From CAZHAM01 sp964530415 (GTDB taxonomy: Bacteria > Patescibacteriota > WWE3 > UBA101185 > UBA10185): a DNA stretch of 20,859 bases. The notes under the pieces were generated by a model. That model saw only the letters and a program-made list of their open reading frames with translations, made no database searches and was not told the origin of the DNA. The DNA lies in the NCBI GenBank assembly GCA_964530415.1, contig CAZHAM010000010.1, positions 1-20,859 of the forward strand. Direction: 5' to 3'. Below, piece by piece: positions 15,732 through 20,859 of the stretch. Made by a program: the position numbers and the translations under genes. The first letter of the stretch is position 1, and each line of letters opens with the position of its first letter.

Positions 15732-16373
15732 ATGAAGGTAGATTTTTACGAAACTGGTAAAAGAATAATGGATATTTTAGGTGCTGTAGTAGGCATTATC
15801 TTATTTTCTCCCATTTTAATCGGCGGAGCGGTTTGGGTTAAGCTTGTTTCAAAAGAAGGCCCGGTACTGGCCGATATAGTAGATAGAGTTGGTAAAAATC
15901 GCAAACCATTTAGGTTATACAAGTTTAGATCTATGATACCCAACGCGCAGGAATGGTTGAGGAATCAACCCGAGCTGTATAAAAAGTATCAGGACAATGG
16001 CTATAAACTAAATCCGGACCCCAGATGGATAAAAGGCGCGAAGTTACTGAGAAAATCCAGTATTGACGAAATGCCTCAATTCTTTAATGTTTTAAAAGGA
16101 GATATGAGCATTGTCGGTCCCAGACCTTACTATTTTTTTGAAATAGAAGAACAGTTACAAAGATACCCAAATCTGAGAGAATACGTAGACAAGGCTGTTT
16201 CTATAAAACCCGGCATCACCGGTTTATGGCAGGTAAGCGGGCGTTCAAAAGTGGGATTTGAGGATAGAGTTAAACTGGACGCAGCGTACGCAGAGAAAAA
16301 ATCGTTAATTTTTGATATGATTTTAATTCTCAAGTCGCCTTATGTAATAATTAGTGGAAAAGGAGCTTCTTAG
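15732..16373 (+). CDS. Undecaprenyl-phosphate phosphoglycosyl transferase (small monotopic PGT)
   Basis: The 213-residue protein is a bacterial sugar transferase (PF02397 family). It has one N-terminal hydrophobic re-entrant helix (about residues 12-35), KFRSM at 64-68, the catalytic Asp112-Glu113 dyad (SSIDEMPQ), VGPRP at 128-132 and PGITGLWQVSGR at 160-171. It moves a sugar 1-phosphate from a nucleotide sugar to undecaprenyl phosphate, the committed first step for the repeat unit. The length fits the core-domain enzymes of the PglC/WcaJ C-terminal type. The usual PVFFKQERVG stretch reads GPVLADIVDRVG here, a mild departure. The ATG at 15732 is preferred over an in-frame TTG at 15723. The DUF4012 gene follows after one base. 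The first sugar cannot be told. Confidence 0.92.
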   Translation: MKVDFYETGKRIMDILGAVVGIILFSPILIGGAVWVKLVSKEGPVLADIVDRVGKNRKPFRLYKFRSMIPNAQEWLRNQPELYKKYQDNGYKLNPDPRWIKGAKLLRKSSIDEMPQFFNVLKGDMSIVGPRPYYFFEIEEQLQRYPNLREYVDKAVSIKPGITGLWQVSGRSKVGFEDRVKLDAAYAEKKSLIFDMILILKSPYVIISGKGAS

Positions 16374-16374
16374 T

Positions 16375-18360
16375 ATGAACAATTCAAAATTTTGGACCGG
16401 GGCAGACGGACCAGCAAAAATGAATAATAATATGGCAGTATCAAATGGAACTAAATCTAGTGGAATTAAATTAAAAGGAATTAAATCCAAAAGCACTCTC
16501 GTAAAGGGAATCGGGATTACAGGTGTAATTATTGCGGTAGTAATCGTAGCAATTTTAGGTGTGGGATACATACTTATCGGAAAGCCCGCGTTGGCGTTGT
16601 ACTCGTCTACCGACATTTTAAAAGCTGATGCAAACGCTATTGTGGAGGCAATGAAAAACAGGGACATTTTAACTTTAGAGCAGGAACTCTCAAAAACCGA
16701 AACCGATATTGAAAAAGTGAGAAAGCAAAGGGATGAGAGTCTTAGTTGGGCAAAAACTGTAACCTTTTTTCAGGCAGACGAGTTTTACTCAGATTCTGAC
16801 AGATTCTTAAATGCAGGTCTTTATGCTATAGACGCTTTAAGAGAAGCCGTGACAATATCGAAGCCATTTGCAGACGCTGCGGGATTTAGAATCACAGAAG
16901 AACAGGTAGTAAACGAAGAAGAAGGTTTAATGGAAGCTTTTCAGACTTGGGTTTCAATAATGCCCGAAGTATCGGGTCAAATGGACGGCGTAATTGCAAA
17001 AGTTGAGAAAATTGGAGACGAACTGCAGCCTATTGATACAAGCAAATATCCGGAAGAGTTTAGAGGCATAGAAATCAGATCAAATATCGATTTTCTGAAA
17101 AAGACTTTGTCTAACGCAAATTCGTATGGACCCGATATCAAAAAAGCCCTCACGGTTTTCCCAAGAGTCTTAGCTGTAGGCGAGCCGATTAAAAGGTACA
17201 TGGTAATTATGCAAAACGACAAAGAAATCAGACCTACGGGAGGTTTTATGACCAATTACGCTACTTTTAAAATTCAGGACGGCTTACTTCAATCAGATTT
17301 TACATCAAAAGATATGTACAGCATTGATTTAACACTAGACATTATTGACGCGACTTACGACTTTCCCGATGCACCTCCCGCTTACACAAAATACTTAAAA
17401 GTAGAAAGATGGTATGCCAGAGATATGAACTCAAGCCCGGATCTAGTTACCTCAATGGATCAGTTTCTGAAATTTTATAATATGGCCGGCCGTATAAATC
17501 CGACAGAAATAAAAGCTGTAGATGGAATAATCATGATAGATACGCAGGTTGTTAAAGAACTTTTAGAAGTTACGGGTCCCGTTACGGTAAATGGTGTGAC
17601 TTACACTTCTGACAATGTTGTTTTGGAACTCGAAAAGATTGCGTCACTGGCTTTAAGAGAACAGGCAAACCGAAAAAGAGTTTTAGGGGATTTAATGCAG
17701 TCAATGTTAATCAACGTTTTTGAATCAGATAAAAACATGTGGCCCAAATTAATCGATAGGGGAGTTGACTTAGCTCTACGAAAACACGTCCAGGCATATG
17801 TGTTTGATGCCGAAGCCCAAGAATTAATTGAAAAGTACAATTTTGGTGGCAGATTGTGGCAAAATGTTGACGGCGACTACTCAACAGTAATTTCAACAAA
17901 CCTTGGTGGTGACAAAACAAACTGGTTTACATCAAAGCAAGTTAACCACACACTTACAAAAGAAGGAGATAAATGGATAAGAACCGTTAAGCTAAAATAC
18001 ACTTATAATAACCCCGAAGGTGACTACACACTTTTCGCTAACAGATTTAGAGACTGGATACGAGTTTACGCCCCTTTAGGTTCAAAGGTCTTATCTGTTG
18101 AAGGCAGCGAGGATGGAACCGAAACTGCCGAAGATTTGGGAAAGACATTAATGACCGGATATATTGAGCTAGGTCCCGGCGAATCCAAAGAAATCACGTT
18201 TAAGTACGAACTTCCAGAAAACACGATAAAGGGTGAGGTATATGTACTTAACCTTCAGAAACAGGCCGGAATCGAATCAGAGACCCACACTATAACGGTT
18301 AATGGAAAAACAACAACGCTTGAATTAAGTAAAGACCAAAAAATATCGGTAAAACTTTAA
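16375..18360 (+). CDS. DUF4012 domain protein, membrane anchored
   Basis: The 661-residue protein has a polar, Lys/Gly/Ser-rich cytoplasmic tail (residues 1-41, with short GIK repeats), one membrane helix at about 42-69, and a large extracytoplasmic part. The DUF4012 signature is visible as YMVIMQNDKEIRPTGGF, with RPTGGF at 286-291. The start is the ATG at 16375 because AAAAGGAG lies 9 bases upstream; a GTG at 16354 lies inside the preceding gene. DUF4012 proteins are frequent beside glycan genes in CPR and Gram-positive genomes, but their reaction is not established. Cotranscription with the first-step transferase suggests a role in glycan attachment or export. An intrinsic terminator follows 22 bases after the stop. 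Confidence 0.88.
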   Translation: MNNSKFWTGADGPAKMNNNMAVSNGTKSSGIKLKGIKSKSTLVKGIGITGVIIAVVIVAILGVGYILIGKPALALYSSTDILKADANAIVEAMKNRDILTLEQELSKTETDIEKVRKQRDESLSWAKTVTFFQADEFYSDSDRFLNAGLYAIDALREAVTISKPFADAAGFRITEEQVVNEEEGLMEAFQTWVSIMPEVSGQMDGVIAKVEKIGDELQPIDTSKYPEEFRGIEIRSNIDFLKKTLSNANSYGPDIKKALTVFPRVLAVGEPIKRYMVIMQNDKEIRPTGGFMTNYATFKIQDGLLQSDFTSKDMYSIDLTLDIIDATYDFPDAPPAYTKYLKVERWYARDMNSSPDLVTSMDQFLKFYNMAGRINPTEIKAVDGIIMIDTQVVKELLEVTGPVTVNGVTYTSDNVVLELEKIASLALREQANRKRVLGDLMQSMLINVFESDKNMWPKLIDRGVDLALRKHVQAYVFDAEAQELIEKYNFGGRLWQNVDGDYSTVISTNLGGDKTNWFTSKQVNHTLTKEGDKWIRTVKLKYTYNNPEGDYTLFANRFRDWIRVYAPLGSKVLSVEGSEDGTETAEDLGKTLMTGYIELGPGESKEITFKYELPENTIKGEVYVLNLQKQAGIESETHTITVNGKTTTLELSKDQKISVKL

Positions 18361-18382
18361 ACTTAAGTTCGAATCAAAATTT

Positions 18383-18412
18383 GATACCCTGCGAAAAGCG
18401 GGGTATCTTTTT
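18383..18412 (+). terminator. Intrinsic terminator after the glycan locus
   Basis: Arms at 18383-18392 and 18398-18407 form a 10-pair stem (one T-G wobble) with a GAAAA loop, followed by TTTTT. It closes the DUF4012 transcript and lies only 10 bases before recO. Confidence 0.9.
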
Positions 18413-18417
18413 ATATA
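18411..18417 (+). promoter_or_regulatory. Weak -10-like box before recO
   Basis: TTATATA, overlapping the terminator T-run, ends 5-6 bases before the recO ATG, the same place as the leaderless promoters elsewhere. The match to TATAAT is poor and no -35 is clear. Confidence 0.25.
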
Positions 18418-18422
18418 GCTAA

Positions 18423-19148
18423 ATGAAAACATACAATATAGAGGCGTTTGTACTCAAAAATAACAATTACTCTGATGCCGATAAGCTTTTTACTCTATTT
18501 ACAAAAGATTTTGGCAAAATAGTCGCTTCAGCAAAAGGAATAAGAAAAATTTCTTCAAAAAGACGCGGGTCTTTAGATACTCTAAATTTAATTTCTGTGA
18601 AAATAGCTGAAAACCCGCAAGGTTACAAAAGTATTAACGAAGTAAAATTAATTAACTCGCACAAAAATACAAAAAAAACTCTCAAGAGAACGTATGCCGG
18701 TTACTATATATCCGAACTTATAACAAGAAACTTTGAAGAAAACCAAGCATCAAAAGAAATGTATAACTTATATTCGAAAACATTAACAATGTTAGGAAAC
18801 GGAAACGTGCCGTACCAAATCCCTATACTTTACTTTGAACTTCACTTTTTAAAATATCTTGGTTATGGGGTTAATTTTGTAAATTGTTCTAAGTGCGGAA
18901 AGAAATTTGATACAGAGTGGAATAAATGTGGATTTAACTTTTATATGGGCGGAATACTTTGTGAGAACTGTGGAAGTGGGGATGCGATGGTATCATCTAA
19001 AACTATAAACATTTTAGGAAAGATGCTCATTGGGGATTTCAAATTTGAAATTACTAAAAAAGAGCTGGTTGAAGCTGATTATCTAATGAAAAGCTATATT
19101 GAAGAGAAATTAGGCGAAAAATACAAAAGTCTATCCATATTGCTATAG
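18423..19148 (+). CDS. recO: DNA repair protein RecO
   Basis: The 241-residue protein fits RecO in length and order of parts. The N-terminal OB-fold (residues 1 to about 80) includes EAFVLKNNNYSDADKLFTLF and GKIVASAKGIRK, as in other RecO proteins. A helical domain follows, and a zinc-binding region has Cys155-X2-Cys158 and Cys180-X2-Cys183, giving a four-cysteine site. RecO binds single-stranded DNA and works with RecR to load RecA during recombinational repair. There is no Shine-Dalgarno before the ATG, and the gene starts 10 bases after the terminator of the glycan locus, so it begins a separate unit. The -35 of the next gene overlaps its last codons. Confidence 0.92.
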   Translation: MKTYNIEAFVLKNNNYSDADKLFTLFTKDFGKIVASAKGIRKISSKRRGSLDTLNLISVKIAENPQGYKSINEVKLINSHKNTKKTLKRTYAGYYISELITRNFEENQASKEMYNLYSKTLTMLGNGNVPYQIPILYFELHFLKYLGYGVNFVNCSKCGKKFDTEWNKCGFNFYMGGILCENCGSGDAMVSSKTINILGKMLIGDFKFEITKKELVEADYLMKSYIEEKLGEKYKSLSILL

Positions 19149-19167
19149 GGCGGTTTTAGTTTATAAT
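19140..19167 (+). promoter_or_regulatory. Promoter of the small ORF at 19216
   Basis: A -35 TTGCTA (19140-19145), a 16-base spacer and a perfect -10 TATAAT (19162-19167) predict a start near 19174 and a leader of about 40 bases. The -35 overlaps the recO stop codon. Confidence 0.65.
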
Positions 19168-19215
19168 TTGGTCTGTCGAATTTGGACAAATCTTGAATTG
19201 AGAGGAGCTATCGAA

Positions 19216-19404
19216 ATGTATCAAAACGCTGACCAAGCCTTTGAAGAATTCTCACATAACTGTATTACATCGTTTGATTTTGGCCGAAACTGTAAAAACT
19301 CAAGTTTAAGCTACAACGATTGCAACAGATTGGTTGCTCGGATTAAGACACATTGTTTAGACTTTAATCCCAAGAAATTTTGGTCAGGATACCATTCACG
19401 CTAA
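19216..19404 (+). CDS. Small 62-residue protein with four evenly spaced cysteines, unknown
   Basis: The ATG at 19216 is preceded by GAGGAG (19202-19207) 8 bases upstream, one of the few clear Shine-Dalgarno sequences in the window, and by a good promoter. The 62-residue product is soluble and has cysteines at 16, 26, 36 and 47 (spacings 10, 10 and 11), with His14 and His46 near the outer pair. It has no membrane segment or signal peptide. I do not recognise it. A metal site or disulfides are possible but not shown. The unit is monocistronic: its own promoter lies upstream and a strong hairpin lies downstream. A non-coding RNA with a chance frame is the main alternative, though the Shine-Dalgarno and fitted start argue for a protein. 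Confidence 0.6.
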   Translation: MYQNADQAFEEFSHNCITSFDFGRNCKNSSLSYNDCNRLVARIKTHCLDFNPKKFWSGYHSR

Positions 19405-19417
19405 ATTTTTTCTGACC
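19382..19417 (+). other. Hairpin overlapping the end of the small ORF
   Basis: GGTCAG (19382-19387) can pair with CTGACC (19412-19417) around a 24-base loop that contains the stop codon and a T-rich run. It abuts the larger terminator hairpin directly, so the two could stack. Confidence 0.35.
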
Positions 19418-19465
19418 GGGGCAGCCTAAACGATGTAAAATCCGCAGGCTGCCCCTTAGTATTTA
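19418..19465 (+). terminator. Terminator-like hairpin between the small ORF and glyS
   Basis: A perfect 10-base inverted repeat, GGGGCAGCCT (19418-19427) with AGGCTGCCCC (19446-19455), encloses an 18-base loop. The following TTAGTATTT is only moderately T-rich, so termination may be partial. It isolates the small ORF from the glyS promoter just downstream. Confidence 0.65.
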
Positions 19466-19470
19466 AACTT

Positions 19471-19498
19471 TTGACTTTAATAAAAATTAAAATATACT
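19471..19498 (+). promoter_or_regulatory. Promoter of glyS (leaderless)
   Basis: A -35 TTGACT (19471-19476), a 16-base spacer and a -10 TATACT (19493-19498) end 6 bases before the ATG at 19505. This is the best two-part promoter in the window and the clearest leaderless case. Confidence 0.75.
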
Positions 19499-19504
19499 CT
19501 ACCT

Positions 19505-20859
19505 ATGCAAGAAAAAGTTGATTTACAGGCAAAAATAATATCTTTAAGTAAAAGACGAGGGTTTGTGTTTCCGGGATCCGATATTTATGGAGGTTTGGCA
19601 AATACATATGATTTTGGTCCTTTAGGCGTCTTGATGCTACGAAATATTATAAATTCCTGGTGGGAGTTTTTTGTAACCAAAAGACCTGAGATTTACGGTT
19701 TAGACACAAGCATTTTAATGTCACCCAAGGTTTGGGAAGCTTCCGGCCACACTGCAAACTTCAACGAGGCAATGATAGATTGTTTAAAATGCAGATACAG
19801 AACTCGCGCGGACCATTTGATTGAAAAATTCTTTGAGCAAAAAGGCGAAGAAAAGCAAGTTGAAGGTAAACCTTTTGACGAGTTAGATAAACTTGTTTTG
19901 GATAATAAAATACCTTGTCCGAGTTGCGGCGAACATAATTGGACAAAGGTCCGTAAATTTAATCAACTGTTTGATACTCATGTAGGTATCTTGGAAGAAG
20001 CACAATCGCTCGCATATTTAAGGGGCGAAATAGCACAGGGAATGTTTGTTAACTTTAAAAATGTTTTAGATACGATGAGGCCAAACCTTCCGTTTGGTAT
20101 CGCACAGTCAGGAAAAGCTTTTAGAAACGAAATTACTTTGGGCAACTTTATTTTTAGGACTCTTGAATTTAATTTAGCCGAATTTGAATACTTTTTTAAT
20201 AACAAAACACAGGATTGGAACGACTTATTTGAATACTGGCAAAAAGAAATTGAAACCTGGTGCGCGGAGGTTGGAGTTGACCTTAAAAAATCCAGATGGC
20301 GCGAACACACAGAACAAGAACGCGCGCATTACTCAAGTAGAACAGCGGATTTTGATACAGAATTTGCATTTGGTACAAAAGAGATGGCGGCAGTAGCCTA
20401 TAGAACTGACTACGATTTACGAAATCACACAGAAAAATCCGGAACCGATCTAAGATATATGGATCCAAACACTGGAGAAAAGTTTATTCCGCACGTTGTA
20501 GAGCCTACATTTGGTATAAGCAGAGTATTTTTGGCTTTGCTTTCACAAGGATACAGCGAAGACGGCGAAAGAGTAGTTTTGAAGCTAAACAAAGAAATAG
20601 CACCTTATCGCGCAGCGGTGTTTCCTCTCGTAAAAAACAAACCGGAAATAGTGAATAAAGCCAAAGAACTATTTCAGGAACTTGTTGAAGCAGGGTATTC
20701 AGTAGATTGGGACGATAGGGGGAATATTGGAAAAAGATATTATTCTCAGGATGAAATCGGAACACCGTTTTGTATTACTGTCGACTATGAAACTTTAGAA
20801 AATTCTACTGTAACTGTTAGAAATCGAGATACAACAGAACAGGAAAGAGTTTCGGTGGC
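19505..20859 (+). CDS. glyS: Glycyl-tRNA synthetase, alpha2 type, 3'-truncated by the window edge
   Basis: The frame is open from the ATG at 19505 to the right edge, giving 451 full codons of a family usually near 460 residues. It charges tRNA-Gly. N-terminal GSDIYGGLANTYDFGPLG is typical of the homodimeric (eukaryote/archaeal-like) class II GlyRS. A CxxC pair at Cys93/Cys96 and another at Cys138/Cys141 form a zinc knuckle. LRGEIAQG is at 172-179, motif 2 FRNE at 206-209, motif 3 EPTFGISR at 333-340, and the anticodon-binding domain starts at LNKEIAPYRAAVFPL near residue 363. Several substrate-site motifs depart from the usual form (RPETAQG, FRTREFEQME, EPSFGIGR). There is no Shine-Dalgarno; a strong promoter ends 6 bases upstream. 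Confidence 0.95.
   Translation, partial: MQEKVDLQAKIISLSKRRGFVFPGSDIYGGLANTYDFGPLGVLMLRNIINSWWEFFVTKRPEIYGLDTSILMSPKVWEASGHTANFNEAMIDCLKCRYRTRADHLIEKFFEQKGEEKQVEGKPFDELDKLVLDNKIPCPSCGEHNWTKVRKFNQLFDTHVGILEEAQSLAYLRGEIAQGMFVNFKNVLDTMRPNLPFGIAQSGKAFRNEITLGNFIFRTLEFNLAEFEYFFNNKTQDWNDLFEYWQKEIETWCAEVGVDLKKSRWREHTEQERAHYSSRTADFDTEFAFGTKEMAAVAYRTDYDLRNHTEKSGTDLRYMDPNTGEKFIPHVVEPTFGISRVFLALLSQGYSEDGERVVLKLNKEIAPYRAAVFPLVKNKPEIVNKAKELFQELVEAGYSVDWDDRGNIGKRYYSQDEIGTPFCITVDYETLENSTVTVRNRDTTEQERVSV

Noticed and set aside
16323..16667. A 114-codon open frame on the minus strand across the transferase/DUF4012 junction
   Set aside because: It is antisense to two clear genes with strong family motifs, and its composition follows the complementary codons. 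No start signal supports it.
19380..19455. A signal recognition particle RNA, suggested by GGTCAGG and GCAGCC near each other
   Set aside because: The GGAA tetraloop and the symmetric internal loop between these elements are missing, and the segment includes the end of a plausible coding frame.
19405..19504. A T-box riboswitch in front of glyS
   Set aside because: The conserved T-box stretch and specifier stem are absent, and the glyS promoter leaves no leader in which one could act.
1..20859. CRISPR array, insertion sequence, tRNA or rRNA gene
   Set aside because: I saw no spaced direct repeats, transposase motifs, terminal inverted repeats or tRNA cloverleaf in reading the window. Gaps between genes are all under about 100 bases.

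Overview
The window is AT-rich, standard-code bacterial DNA. It holds a dense surface-glycan assembly locus (about 1-18360) followed by housekeeping genes (18423-20859). The gene style suggests a Candidate Phyla Radiation (Patescibacteria) bacterium, possibly Microgenomates-like: many diverged GT4 glycosyltransferases and large GT-C membrane enzymes, a DUF4012 protein, almost no intergenic space, and starts that mostly lack a Shine-Dalgarno. That placement is inference; there is no rRNA or other taxonomic marker here beyond recO and glyS.

Layout. (a) 1-4475, plus strand: the 3' part of a very large membrane glycosyltransferase with a long extracytoplasmic region, a 73-aa membrane protein, a small membrane protein with His/Asp motifs (YdjM-like), and a second GT-C-type membrane glycosyltransferase. 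(b) 4500-11036, plus strand: three tightly packed GT4-type cytosolic glycosyltransferases, then a 1011-aa protein that appears to fuse an O-antigen ligase/polymerase (Wzy/WaaL-like) with a complete ArnT/PMT-like GT-C enzyme. (c) 11023-15677: genes on alternating strands, namely a Wzx-type flippase (minus), a GT4 (plus), a GT4 (minus) and a GT4 (plus). They are packed tail-to-tail with overlapping stops and head-to-head with short divergent promoter gaps. (d) 15732-18360: the monotopic phosphoglycosyl transferase that would start the glycan on undecaprenyl phosphate, then a DUF4012 membrane-anchored protein, closed by a clear intrinsic terminator. (e) 18423-end: recO, a 62-aa cysteine-containing small protein with its own promoter, Shine-Dalgarno and terminator hairpin, and glycyl-tRNA synthetase, which runs off the right edge.

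How the genes could work together: the phosphoglycosyl transferase loads the first sugar on the lipid carrier, the six GT4 enzymes extend the repeat unit in the cytoplasm, the flippase exports it, and the Wzy half of the fusion polymerises or transfers it outside. The GT-C enzymes add sugars from polyprenyl-phosphate donors on the outer face. No sugar-nucleotide synthesis genes are present, so donors must come from elsewhere.

The most striking points are the Wzy-ArnT fusion and a repeated promoter layout in which a -10 box ends 6-8 nt before the start codon. The latter implies leaderless transcripts at the head of most transcription units, including glyS.
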